A stretch of DNA of 43,017 nt from Poteriospumella lacustris (Eukaryota; Sar; Chrysophyceae; Chromulinales; Dinobryaceae), in assembly GCA_008000375.1 (NCBI GenBank), contig SMOI01000092.1, positions 6,412 to 49,428 on the forward strand, in the 5' to 3' direction. The first letter of the stretch is position 1; each line of letters opens with the position of its first letter. A program made the position numbers and the translations under genes. The notes under the pieces were generated by a model. It worked only from the letters and a program-made list of their open reading frames with translations, was not told where the DNA came from and ran no database searches. Below, in pieces: positions 12,601 through 25,000 of the stretch.

Positions 12601-15600
12601 TCGTACCAACTTGCACGTCGTCTTGTGTTTCTCGCCCGTCGGTGATGTGTTCCGTGTGCGTGCTCGTCGTTTCCCCGCGTTGATCTACAACACTTGCATT
12701 GATTTCTTCCATCCTTGGCCCAGAGAGGCTTTGGTGTCTGTCGCGAACAAGTTCTTGGCGGATGTTGAATTGCCTTCGGAGGACATTCGCAGTCAGCTGG
12801 CTATTCACATGGCCGAAGAGCACTTGTCGGTGACAGATTTGTCGAAGAAATACTACGAGACTCAAGGTCGTTTCAACTATGTGACCCCCAAGTCCTATTT
12901 GGAATTGATCGGTTTCTACAAGTATTTGCTGGAGATGAAGCGAGCCGAAGTCATGCGTCTGATCGATCGTTTGGATGTCGGTTTGTCGACGTTGCGCAAG
13001 ACGGCGGCGGATGTGGCGGAGTTGCAAATCGATTTGACTCATCGTTTGGAGCTGGTCGCGGAGAAGCAAGTGGCTACCAACCAATTGTTGGAAGAAATTG
13101 GTGTGGAGCGTGCCGGTGCTGATGTGCAGAACGAATTGGCCAACGTGGAAGCTTCCAAGGCTGCTATTGCTACGGAGGGAGCCGCTCGCATTGAATCGCA
13201 AGCCGAGACAGAGTTGGCGCAAGCTAAACCTGCCATGGATGCTGCGAAGGATGCTGTCAATTGTTTGGAAAAGGGTATGCTTACCGAGTTGAAGTCTCTG
13301 CCCAATCCTCCTGCTGGTGTCGACGACGTGACCAACTGCTGCCTCATCTTGATCAACAAGCAATACAAGAACTTCTCTTGGGAGGCTGCGAAGAAGATGA
13401 TGGCGAACGTCGATCAATTCAAGCAACGTTTGCAAGCATACCGTGGTGAGGACATGACCGACGAAGATGTCAAGCGCTTGGAGCCTTTCTTGTCCAAGGA
13501 AACCTTCGAGTACACCCAGATGAAATCCAAGTCTGCGGCCGCTGCCAACTTGTGTAACTGGGTCGTCAACATCGTGCGCTTCAATCGCATTTACGTGAAG
13601 GTGAAGCCATTGATGGACCAGCTGGAAGAGGCTCGTGCTTCTAAGGCTGCCGCTGAAGCTTCGTTGGCCAATGCTCAGGCCACTGTCGAGGCGGTGAACG
13701 CGAAGTTGAAGGCTCTTGGTGATGCTTTCCAAGCTGCCACTGACGAGAAGGCTATTGTTGAGGAACAAGCTGCTGCTGGTAAAGCCAGATTGGGTCTTGC
13801 TGAGCGTTTGGTCGGTGGTCTTTCTTCTGAAAACGAACGTTGGGGACGTGAAATTGAGAACTTGCGCGATGCGTCGACCACCTTGATTGGCGATTGCATG
13901 TTGGCCGCCGGTTTCGTCTCGTACGTCGGTTCTTTCGACCAAGTCAATCGCGAATTCTTGTGGAAATTGAACTGGACACCGGATTTGATGGAACGTCGTA
14001 TTCCATTGACGCCTGGTGTTGACCCTCTCTCCGTGTTGACCAATGATGGTGTGAATGCGAAGATGATTTCTCAAGGTTTACCTGCCGATCGTATTTCCAT
14101 TGAGAACGGTTCGATTATCATGAATTGCAAGCGTTGGCCATTGTTGATTGATCCTCAAACGCAGGGTATCAAGTGGTTGCGCAACAAGGAAGAAGCGAAT
14201 GGTTTGCAAGTGTTCCAATTGAACCAGAAGGGCTGGCAACGCAAAGTCGAGCAAGCCATTACCAATGGTCGTGTGATCATTGTGGAGAATCTTGGCGAAG
14301 ACATTGATGCGACGATGGATCCTGTCTTGTCGCGTGCGATCTACAAGAAAGGTCGCAACATCTACATCCGCTTCGGTGGTGAAGAAGTTGAGTACGATTC
14401 GAAGTTCCAGCTCTACTTGCAGACAAAGTTGTCGAATCCTCACTACAAACCCGAAATCGCGGCGCAATGTACGTTGATCAACTTCATCGCCACCGAGCGT
14501 GGTTTGGAAGATCAATTGTTGGCCAAGGTCGTCGGTAAGGAACGTCCAGAATTGGAGGAGAAAGCCCAAGCCTTGCAAGCCGCATTCCAATCGTACAAGA
14601 TTCAATTGGTGCAATTGGAAGACGATTTGCTTGAGCGTTTGGCGAATGCTCCTGAAGATATTCTGTCCGATGTGCCGTTGATTGAAGGTTTGGAGGCGAC
14701 GAAGAAAGCTGCCAAGGAAATTGCTGCGGCGGTCGAAGAAGGCAAGAAAACCGAGATTGATATCAACCAAGCGCGTGAAATCTATCGCCCCGTGGCCTCG
14801 GAGGGTGCGATGTTGTACTTCTTGCTTACGAAGTTGTGCAACATTGAGCACATGTACCAATACTCGTTGGATAGCTTTGTGTCCTACTTCTACAAGTCGA
14901 TTGAACGTGCGGTCGTCGCAGAGAAGCTTGCTGATCGTGTCATCAACTTGCGTTCCTCCTTGCGTATCACGATGTATACCATGGTCTCCCGTGGTCTCTT
15001 CGTGAAGCACAAGTTGATTTTCTTGGCCCAGCTCACGTTCAACTTGATGAAGCGTGGTAATTTGGGCGAAGAGAATATGTTGAATGATGTGCATTTCAAC
15101 TTCTTGGTGCGTGGTCCCCGCAAGGAAGGCGAAGAGAATACTATTTCTTGGTTGCCGAAGTCCGCCTGGGAATCTTGCATGGCGCTGGGCGATTTGGAAG
15201 AATTCCAGAAATTCCCCTCCGATTTGGTGGAAGCCTCTCCTCGTTTCCGCGAATGGTTCAACAGCATTACTCCGGAGACGGAGAAGCTTCCATTGGATTG
15301 GGCTGGCTTGGATCGTTTGCCCTTCCAGAAAATGTTGGTCGTACGTTGCTTGCGTCCTGATCGAATTGCGACGGCCTTGTTGGAGTTCGTGCGTGTGATC
15401 TTACCTGATGGTGGTGCGTACGCGGATTGCGACGGTGCGTTGTCCTCGTTGGCGATTTTGGACTCTTGTTACCACGACTCGTCTCCTACGGTGCCCATTT
15501 ACTTCATCTTGTCACCCGGTGCGAACGTCATGGGTGACTTGGATAACTTGGCGCAGAAGTATGGATTCATTCCTGGTGAAAGCTACCACAACGTGTCCAT

Positions 15601-17281
15601 GGGACAAGGTCAAGATGTGGTCGCGATGGGCAACTTGGAGAAGGCCCATCGTGAAGGTCACTGGGTGGTGCTGAACAATGTGCACTTGATGCCTCGTTGG
15701 TTGGTGGAATTGGAGAAGAAGTTGGATGAATTCGCGCAAGAAGGATCCAACAAGAAATTCCGCTTGTTCTTGTCTTCCGATGCTTCGAATGCCATTCCGA
15801 TTGGCTTGTTGAATCGTTGCATTAAGATCACGAACGAGCCTCCGGCAGGATTGAAGGCGAACATCAAGCGTGCGTTTGCTTCGTTGAACAAGGAAACCTT
15901 TGAGGACTATGATTCGAAGATGAAATCGATCTTGTTTGGCTTGTGTCATTTCCATGCGGTGATGTTGGAACGTAAGCAATACGGCCCGATGGGTTTCAAC
16001 ATGATGTATCCCTTCTCGATTGGTGATTTGCGTGATTCTGCGATGGTGTTGTCCAACTACATGGAGAACTCCGGTGGCGGAAAGATTCCATGGGCGGATT
16101 TGCGTTATATCTTCGGTGAAATCATGTATGGTGGCCACATCGTGAATGATTTCGATCGAAAGATGTGCAACACGTACTTGGATTTCTACATGCGCGATGA
16201 GCTGTTGGACGAAATGGAAATGTTCCCGTACAACGACGATGAGAAGAGTTTGTCATTCATGTCGCCCGCGCCTACCTCGTACGATAAGTACTTGGAGCAT
16301 ATGGAGACTTCGTTGACACAAGAGACGCCGATTGCCTTTGGTTTGCATCCGAATGCGGAAATTGATTTCCGTACGACGCAATCCAATCGCATTTTGGCGA
16401 CGATTTTGGAATTACAAGATCGTGAAGCCAGCTCCGGTGAAGGTTCGCAGTCTCCGGATGACATTGCCAACGCTGCCTTGTTGGAGATTTTGGATCGTTT
16501 CGCGGAGAAGAAATTCGATACGGAAGACATTGCGCGTTCGTTGGAAGAACAAGGTCCGTTCCAGAACGTGTTCTTGCAAGAAATGGATGTCATGAACAAC
16601 CTGTTGGATGAAATCCGCCGCTCGTTGCGTGAGTTGCAATTGGGGTTCGCCGGTGAGTTGACCATGTCGGATGCCATGGATGCCTTGAAGATGTCGTTGT
16701 ACATGGATCGTATCCCTGCTACTTGGCAGAAGCGTGCATGGCCCTCCATGCGTGGTTTGTCGTCTTGGTTGAGTGATTTCAACGCTCGTTTGACACAACT
16801 GGAGGAATGGCAGAACAACCCCGCGGATATCCCCAAGGTCACGTGGGTCTCTGGTTTGTTCAATCCTCAATCCTTCTTGACGGCCATTTGCCAAGTGACG
16901 GCCCAGAAGAACTCGTTGGAGTTGGACAAATTGGTGACTTGGACGGATGTGACCAAGAAGAATTCGATCGAAGAAGTGGAAGGTTTGTCACGTGATGGCG
17001 CTTACATCATTGGTTTGTCGGTGCAAGGTGCACGCTGGGATACCAACTCTGGTATCTTGGAGCGCTCGAAGCCCAAGGAAATGTTCTGCAAGATGCCTGT
17101 CATCAATGTGAAGGCGTTCGCTGCCGACAAGGTGGATGTTTCGCAGGGTATTTATGTGTGCCCTTGCTACAAGACGGAATTCCGTGGTCCTACATTTGTG
17201 TTCTGTGCGCAATTGAAGACCAAGGCGCCGTCTGGAAAGTGGGTCTTGTCCGGTGTGGCCTTGATCATGGATGTGCAATAA
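3624..17281 (+). CDS. Axonemal outer-arm dynein heavy chain, beta type (DNAH9/11/17-like)
   Basis: Two exons: 3624-3739, a 65-base intron (gtaaga...cag), then 3805-17281. The join gives ...ASDEIK|EVLVSFCEDD and a 4531-aa protein, the normal length for DNAH9/11/17 and Chlamydomonas beta chains. In order: an N-terminal tail (about 1-1400), a linker, AAA1 with GPAGTGKT at 1853 and Walker B FDEFNRIS, AAA2 with GPTGCGKT at 2155, AAA3 with GSGSGKT at 2506 and IDDMNLPYVE, AAA4 with GVGGSGKQSL at 2851, a coiled-coil stalk with microtubule-binding tip at about 3090-3390, AAA5-AAA6, and a C-terminal domain ending GKWVLSGVALIMDVQ. It powers ciliary beating in the outer dynein arm. The beta assignment rests on length and on the AAA4-AAA5 sequence (FLMTDTQVVDE, FSPVGDVFRVRARRFPA) and is less sure than the dynein call. 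Leu is mostly TTG. The AAA3 P-loop is one residue short. Confidence 0.95.
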
Positions 17282-17691
17282 ACGTGATTGCCATCCCTGT
17301 GCAGGTAAGAAAGAAAGATGGAAGAAAATCAAAGAAAAAGAAAAAGAAAAAGAAAAAAGACGATCAGAATTGGTGTCGAAGCCAATGCAGAAAAAATAAC
17401 GCAATAAAAAAGAATTTATACCCGAGATAACGATAAGAAAAACCTGAGAAAAATGAATGTCGGTCGGGGGATAGACGTTCCTACTGTAGTTGTGTTCGGC
17501 CGAAAGGGACTCGACACGTTTTGCTTGTAACAATTTTCTTCTCTTTGACTATTTGATTGAACAACCAACCTTCTTGACAACTTCTAAGTGCACAGAATAA
17601 CAAGAGCAAAGAATTGCAGACGACTGATGGTAGTTAGTTTAACTGGGGGGGGGGGTATTGGAGAGAGTAGGTCGAGTAGAGTAGGTCCAAC
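17282..17691. other. Convergent 3' intergenic region
   Basis: 410 bases between the tails of the dynein gene and the minus-strand secreted protein. It holds a purine run of repeated GAAAAA units (about 17313-17360), AATAAA-like A-rich stretches near 17398-17408 that could serve polyadenylation, and an 11-base G run at 17645-17655. No gene is visible. Confidence 0.6.
17645..17655 (+). repeat. Homopolymer G run (11 G)
   Basis: Eleven consecutive G residues lie 37 bases beyond the stop codon of the minus-strand gene, so they fall in its 3'UTR as a C run. The length is likely to vary between isolates or sequencing reads. Confidence 0.9.
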
Positions 17692-18549
17692 TCAGCCACT
17701 AATTTCCATGGATAAATACTGAAGGACAATATCGCCGATGTCAATATCGCCTGAAGGTGGAATTTCATCGTCGAAATCATCGACGTGATTGAAATCCAAC
17801 ATACGCTCTCGAGCTTTCCCTTGTTTTGAGGTTCGGGAGGCTTTTTCAAGAATCGCTGCTGATGGATCAAAGAACAGCTTGCTGACAAAGCTTGTACGTA
17901 TGGCGAAGAGATCATCGTCTAAGTCATCAAAACGCAAGGGGAAATCGTCGTCTCCTGTCTGGTCAAGTGATGAATCATCGCCATCGATGCTCGTCGAGGT
18001 TGAATCTGCGGCCAAGGCCACGAATGGATCTTCAAGCTGCACAAATGCGTCTCCTGATACTTGAACGCCCGTTTGGTCACCCTCAAGGAGCGACAATGTG
18101 ACATTGGCTGCAAGTACAGCGATGCCGGCCACATTCAGCTGGTCTGCAATAAACTTTCGCTCATTTTCCTTGGCCAATAGACGGCAACGAACAGGTTTTC
18201 CCCGGGGAATTCTTCGAATGTTAACAATCCGAACGAATGGATATCCTTTTTCGTTTAATTCTTGTGTTGGAGCATCACCTTGATCGGTTGGCGAGTTGTT
18301 GTTTTGTGTCGGAGAAGTAACTGCTGATCGAAGTTGCTGAGACTTCGCACTTCCCAAAAGATCTGCAAGGGATCGCTTTCCTCCTTTCATCATACTCTCA
18401 AAGTCGTTTTTATTCAACCCTGCGATCATCTTCTCAAGTCTAACTCCTCGTGAGTGCCTTGTGGTGGGTGGCCTTCGAAAGAATCCGAATGCTACAGACG
18501 ATGACAACAGAATCAGTGTGAATACCGCGCATCTCCATATCCCAATCAT
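17692..18549 (-). CDS. Signal-peptide-bearing acidic protein, unknown function
   Basis: 285 aa from the ATG at 18549, chosen because the open frame upstream of it contains no other ATG. Residues 1-22 (MIGIWRCAVFTLILLSSSVA + FG) are a clear signal peptide. They are followed by FFRRPPTTRHSRGVR, a basic Ser/Thr/Arg stretch. Phe just after the cleavage region plus a basic segment resembles bipartite plastid presequences of algae with red secondary plastids; this is inference. The middle (about 95-165) looks folded, with YPFVRIVNIRRIPRGKPVRC followed by two hydrophobic strands. The C-terminal third is acidic (DGDDSSLDQTGDDDFPLRF, then DDLDDDLFA) and has no transmembrane helix. I do not recognise a family. 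It is divergent from the giant kinase gene. Confidence 0.75.
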   Translation of the reverse strand: MIGIWRCAVFTLILLSSSVAFGFFRRPPTTRHSRGVRLEKMIAGLNKNDFESMMKGGKRSLADLLGSAKSQQLRSAVTSPTQNNNSPTDQGDAPTQELNEKGYPFVRIVNIRRIPRGKPVRCRLLAKENERKFIADQLNVAGIAVLAANVTLSLLEGDQTGVQVSGDAFVQLEDPFVALAADSTSTSIDGDDSSLDQTGDDDFPLRFDDLDDDLFAIRTSFVSKLFFDPSAAILEKASRTSKQGKARERMLDFNHVDDFDDEIPPSGDIDIGDIVLQYLSMEISG

Positions 18550-19028
18550 ACTCCATTGATTGTTTATTCGCACATATATCACCAAGACGAAGAGAATAAC
18601 AGTGATTCATTTTCTGTTTTGGTCACCAAGTCAGTTCGACCATCTTCAGGACCGTTAGAAAAACAAAGGCTAAGTAATCGTTTGTATCGAGATCTACCAC
18701 AAAGAAACCGTTCAAACAGCCGTCACTTTTGTCAAGATGGTGGTCGTTTCGTTTCGACGAGCTCCCACCGCCGCACTTTGCCGCCTTTTTTCGATTGTTT
18801 CGCGAGGTGCTCTATCTTCTTCGGCATGGGTGTGATTACTTTTTCACATTAATCACTCACAGAGAGTATAGCTTTTCGAACGGATATATACTCCTCCTTG
18901 TTGAAGAACTGTTTGTATTTTTTCTAGAATTGTGTGCGCAATATTTCGAGTCGATGATCTATTTCCATTGAGTAGTCAAAGTGGCATTCAGTGCAACGTT
19001 TCTCCCTCAATTGTCCGGTTAATCGAAA
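18550..19028. promoter_or_regulatory. Divergent promoter region, secreted protein and giant kinase
   Basis: 479 bases between two divergent start codons. On the + strand an ATG at 18737 opens a 32-codon frame with an Arg/Ser/Ala-rich sequence that looks like a mitochondrial leader, ending at 18835. A candidate acceptor (cactcacag) follows at about 18860, but the matching donor is weak. TATATA lies at 18886-18891, about 140 bases before the kinase ATG. No RNA gene is visible. Confidence 0.4.
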
Positions 19029-22000
19029 ATGTATGGTTTCTTGTGCAATCCATTTTCGGTCACCAGTCAGATCAAGGCATCGAAGGTGCAAGTTCAGAGC
19101 ACGATAAGTGATGGTGATAAAAGCGCACTTGATGACGCCGATGTCAGTTTAATGGACTCATCGCTTCCAACGCAGTCCCGACCCAAACCAAAGTTTTCCT
19201 TGTTTCGAAAGGCTTCTATCCAGACATTAACAGATGAGTTGTACTCTTTTGTGATGGATATTCGTTGGAATCATGAGGCATATCAACAATTCGAAAGAAA
19301 ACTCTTGGACTCCCGAGGCTCTTTCTTAACGTATACTTTCGACTTCTCACCGTTGAGTCCAAAGTCGAAGTTGGTGAAACTATTACGACAAGAATTTGAA
19401 TTAAATTCCAATCTGTGGTTCTCTGTGGAAGATATTGACAATTCGGTTCTGAGTATGACAGTTTTACTGGAAAATTACTTCGAATGCCCGCCAAGTTTTG
19501 ATCAATCTTCGCCTTACAATCAAAACTGCTTTACTTCATTAGAATACACCTTTATATGCTCGGTAAGATGGAGCCGCTTTGTGAATTTTGTTGATACTTG
19601 TGTGCTGAATGATTCGTGCTATAGGACATCCTGTTAGCCGGCCTTTGGCGCTTCTATTCGCTGGTTCCTCCAACAGCTGTTGCACCACACGAGTCACATC
19701 TATCTCACATCCGAAAGTTTCTCACAGCAGTGCTTCAGTTGTATTCATTGGTGGGCGAAGAAGAACGATTGGCATGTGGCGTAGCGATGTGTCAGATCGC
19801 GATGAAGGCATCGCAAGTCGTCCATTTGCTGGTGATGAAAGTATTGGAAGACATCTGGAACGTTGGGGCTGTTTTCAAAGCAATCGACCTCGTTTATCTC
19901 TTGCAAGAGTTCTTGTCTATCGTCGTATCCGTGCCGTCGTGTGGTCAATTGACACAATATCTCCTCACGATGAAATTATGGATCCTCATCGACATCCTAT
20001 TGCGAACGGTGAATCGCCAAATTGTTTTCACGGAATCCAGTGTACATATGTTGCAGTTATACAAGAATAAATTATGGAAGCTGGCCATCCAACTGATGAC
20101 CTCTTCGCACGCGTTGGTGGGGGCGATGCAAGCACAAGAAACGCAAGAAGTCCATCCATTGTCGGGTATGAACGAAGAAGGCATGGAACGAATGATTTTC
20201 GACGTGATTACGACGGCGGGCAGTCACCAAAATGGCCCATCTCTATTGACGTTGTTTGCCCTTAATGATTGCGAGGAAACAGCGAGTAACAGCAGTCATC
20301 AGGGCAAAGCACCGTCCATAGCGTTGCCATGGAGCTTGCAATTGAACACACCATTTTACTTGCGATTTTTGGTGTTGAGCATGATCAAGGTGGTGCATTT
20401 GGATACAACGGCCATTACTTACCGTAACAAGCATTTGTTGCAAGGTTCCTCCTCGATCAGCATGCCCATGGATGTCGATCGAGTCTTTCGCGTCGTTTAC
20501 GAGGTCTTCGTATTCACGACGAAAGATAAAATCGTCGTAGAACGATTGTATTTGGCTCCAACGATGGCGCAGTTGTTGCTGACAATGGTGCCGATGACGA
20601 AGAGTCACGTTCAATGTCAATGGATATTCTGGAACTTGGCAAAGGTATGTGCTTCTGTCGTATCGCTCGTTTGTTGACCGATGATTGGTGATGGACGCGT
20701 ATTGACGTGACCGTGATGCTGTAGAGTTTGAGCGAATTCAACGACTGGTTGAAGCTGCGATTGCGAGCGTTGCGGCAGCGAGGCTATTCGACGACATCAG
20801 ATGCCGATCTGAGTTATCATGATCTGGGAAGTGGTAGTGGCCACGCGAGTCACGCGGGGTCGACGAATGCGTTGCATTTGGCCAATGGCAATCTACCGGC
20901 GCGAGCAACGGGCCATCGAACATCGTTTCAACGATCCAACAGTCGAGGTCATCGCTTGAAGCGACGGGGAAGTGACAACAGCGTCGATGTGGTGACGATT
21001 GAAGATGATGAAGAAATGGACGAGGGCGACGTTGCCGTCGGGCATACGCTGTCGTTGTCCCCGTCGTCTACCAAGTCCGGTCGAAAGACGATGATGGTGT
21101 CGGCGTCCGCTCCAGGACTGCTATTGCCCACGACGGCTACCATTGATGAGAACACAGCGTTCCATGGGCAGCCTATGACCAGTAAGCACAGCATTCGTCT
21201 GCCGTCCCTTGCGGTATCGGCGTCACAACCGACCTTGTCACCGTTGCCGCAGCAACAGCAGCCACAACCACCATCAACGACGTCAGCACCGACATTTGCT
21301 GTTGGCGATCGAGTCGATGGCAATGTGACCTTAACGAATGGAACACAGCGATGGTTTCCTGGGAAAGTTACTGCCTACCACGCGGAGGACGACACGTACG
21401 ATCTTCTGTACGACGACGGGGACAAAGGGAACCGCATCAAGGCGTGCGATGTTCGTCTATCGAAACGTCGCGTGCGCAATAACAACAACAGCAACAGTGG
21501 TGGCAGCAACACCAATCAAACAGCCCCACAAGTCAGCAGTACGCCGGCATCGGAAGCGACCCCAACGTCCTCGCAGGCGCAACCCAACGCGAATCGTGCC
21601 AATATGCTGCCGATTTTATCTCCAGAGGCACTTCCGTCAACGACAGAAACAACGACGGCGACGCAGACGCAGTTGTTAAAGCCGATTCCGGTTACCTTCG
21701 CGAATACGAAATCGTCACCTTCGAACCGTCCTACTACCGCTGACATGGAACCCGCCGCGTATTCTGAGTTGGAAACCGACGATTTCCCGCCCAAACGCAG
21801 CGAAAGTCCGAACATTCTCGCTGTGTCCGCCTCGTCTGATGCAGAAGAATCGAACGCATTCCACGCACGACCTGGTAGCAAGGCCAATGGATTGTTTCTG
21901 GGCATTGCCGGCGTCGCTTCTCAATCCCAATCGGACAAGTTGGCAGCGTTGTCGTTGGAACTAAGCATCAAACAAGTGGAGGCCGACGACGACGTCGACA

Positions 22001-25000
22001 AGGACGAGAAAGGCGATCGTCTGCCCAACAAAGATTTGTTGTTGGTCGATGAGGAGAGCGACGACGAGGACGAGGACGAAGACGACGATGACCATATCTT
22101 TGAGATTCCCTCGATCTTCGATCAGGGACATCGGGCGACGAATGGCTCCCACTTGCAGCATCGTGAAGACCTGGTACCTCGCATGCAATTCACCAACTTA
22201 CCCATTTCCAGTGGAATTCATGGTGCACCGGGTGGGCTGTCCCTGTCGGCGGCTCTGTTAGCGGATGATGAGACGACGTCTTCATCCTTCGTGAGCAATG
22301 GGGATACACCCAATGGGGGAGCCGCTCTGGCGAATAACAGCTTGTACAATTTGAATGGCTTGAAGGTCTTGAGCGGTCGTCAGACACCGTCGATGGTCTT
22401 GGCGTCCCATCGCGGAAGTGTCTTGAACAATGTGGGTGCCTTGAGTTCCACGCGAAGTATCATGACCACGCATCGCAGCCTGAACAATGACCAATTTGTG
22501 GGGGCGGACGAAGGATACTTGTCGATCCATCGGGGAAGTCATCACAACTTGGCGCACACCTTCAGCGGTAGTATGGGTCACAATACGCCATCTCATTTGC
22601 ATATTGGGAACTTCCATTCGGCCTTGCAACAACAGCAACAACAGAGCCACCCCTATCATACCCCTGTTTCGGCGGGGCGAAACGCTGGAGATCTATCGGC
22701 GTCGACGGTTTCAAGTGTACCCACCAACACGACACGTGTGCTAACGTGGCGAGGCAGTGCCAATTCCATGCCAGGCCATGGCAACGGTGGTAGTCACGGG
22801 GACTCATCGTCGTCACGATTGGCTTCTGGCCGCACGATGATGTTGCATTCGAATGGGACAACACAAGCAGGTGGGTCGACGAGTAGTGCGGGCGGTAGTG
22901 ATGCCGGCGGCAGCCGTCGTCCATCGATTGCTCCGCCAGAACAACTGTTGAACGCGTCGCATGAAACGCGACATCTGATGCATCGTGCATCGGGTACGGC
23001 GAGTCACAGCGGGAGTCGTGGGCAATTGCGTCAGCGACCATCGTTGTCGCGACAAGACAGTGCGACCCGCCAGGGGGCCAGCACATCTGCCCCGTCTGGG
23101 GCGGGTTTCACTGGCTTAGCGAATTTATCGCCCAGCAAACGCGGTCTAATGAATCCCCACAGTGGCAATGCATCGTTTACTACGAGCGGCAACAAACGAT
23201 CGGCATCACCTGCCTCGAATGCGTCTGTACCATCGAAGCAGCAAGCGATGCTGGTATCCTCGCCTCCCGTCGGTGGCAACGGCGCGGAGATGACGGCTCG
23301 TGGTACGAACATCTCTCCATCCGCGGCGATGATGATGTTGCACGCGATTCCCGACGAAACCTTGTTGCTGGAAGAACAAGTGGCGTTCCGATTGCTCCTC
23401 CAAACCCACGTCTTGATCGCCTTGGCCTTGGTGGAGTTCTCGGTGCACCAGGAGGAATACGCCTTCACGTATCTGAGTCAATGGGCGACCCCCGCCCTGT
23501 CGTCGACGTCGTTCGCCTGCAGCCAGAAATACGACACCTCGCTGTCGTCGATGCCGCAGTTCCCGAGTCTGCCCACGTCTGCGATGTTGTTTCAGTCATT
23601 GAAATACGCGAGTTGTGTCAGCCAAGAACACGTGTCGGCGGCGACGGTGGCGGCGGTGACCCATCCACAACCGATCGCGTCTACCAGCCACCAGCAACCG
23701 TCAGCCAATGAATTGTTCACGTTGCCACCGAGCCATCGCATCAACATGTTGTTCCACGTGCGAGAATTCTTTGAATTGTGCCCCGAGCTGTGGAAAGAGC
23801 AAGATGTACTGAGCACGTTGTTGTTGCATCAGCAGCAGTCGCTGTTGTCCGGACGCATTCAACGGGAAACATCCTTTGAACGTGTGTTGAAGCTCTTGTC
23901 ACCCATGTTTTTCCCACAAGAAATGATGCAAAAGCGTATGCAATTGACGGGTGAACGCATCGGAGACGGTGGATTTGGTTCGGTGTTCAAGATGCGTCTG
24001 ACGTTGCAAGACGATGGATACGTGGGCTTGTCGCATTGTCTGGCCTGCTATCTGCAGTTGTATACGAATGGCATCGCTCCGAGTTTACCGACCAATGGCG
24101 ATGCAGAGGCGACGGCGGCGGCGACGGTGCAGTGTACCTGTTGGCGTCGTACGGTGACGGGATCGTCCACCGTCGGGGTGAAGACCACCGCCCCGACGAC
24201 AGCTGCCATTACCACCTCGGTGGCAGTGAAACGCATTGCCCGGGAACGATCCATGTTTGACGAGTCGACGTTGTATGCCTTGTACCAAGAGCTGACGTGT
24301 TTGCAAGCGATGCAGTCGTGTGTTGGCGTCTGCGGCTTGGAGCACTACGGCGTCTGCGGCAGTGAGTATTGGATGGTCATGGAGCATGGCCGTCAGAGCT
24401 TGTTGGACTGGCGATTGACGTTTACTCAAGGTCTACCGTTCCCATCGTCACCATCGAATGCCAGCAACGGCAGCAGCAGCGGCAGTACGATGATGATGCC
24501 TGGCGGCGGCGGCGGTGACGCGCATGCGACCGTGGTGGCGATGACACCGTCGAAACAAGATTTGTTTGTGATGCTGTTGTTGTGGCAAGATATTCTGTTG
24601 ATTGTGGATGCGTTGCATCGTGCGGACATTGGCCATTTCGATTTGAAAGCCTGCAACTTCTTGTTGCGCCACGATCCACGGCCGTACCTGGCCCACATCG
24701 TGCAAATGCACAATCAACATCAAATGTCGGGTTTCGTCTTTCTGGCGGACTTTGGGGAAGCGATTCCGGCGATTTCGCATCCGAAGAACGATGCGTTGCG
24801 ACGTAAATGCCGTGGGACGTTGGCGATTCAAAGCCCGGAAATGTTGTGTATTTCGGAAGATGCCGAGCGGACGGTCGGCGTGCACAGTGGATTGTCGCGT
24901 GGCTTTGGCAGCAGTACGCATTTGTTGTCCCAGAAACGGGGTGGACCGCCACCCGCCTCATTGGCCGGTGGCGCGTCTTCACACCCGCGACCGTTGAAGG

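Noticed and set aside
12545-15094. Further long minus-strand frames (509 and 338 codons) across the dynein stalk and AAA5-6 region
   Set aside because: Antisense to conserved motor sequence, with no start context and no recognisable domain.
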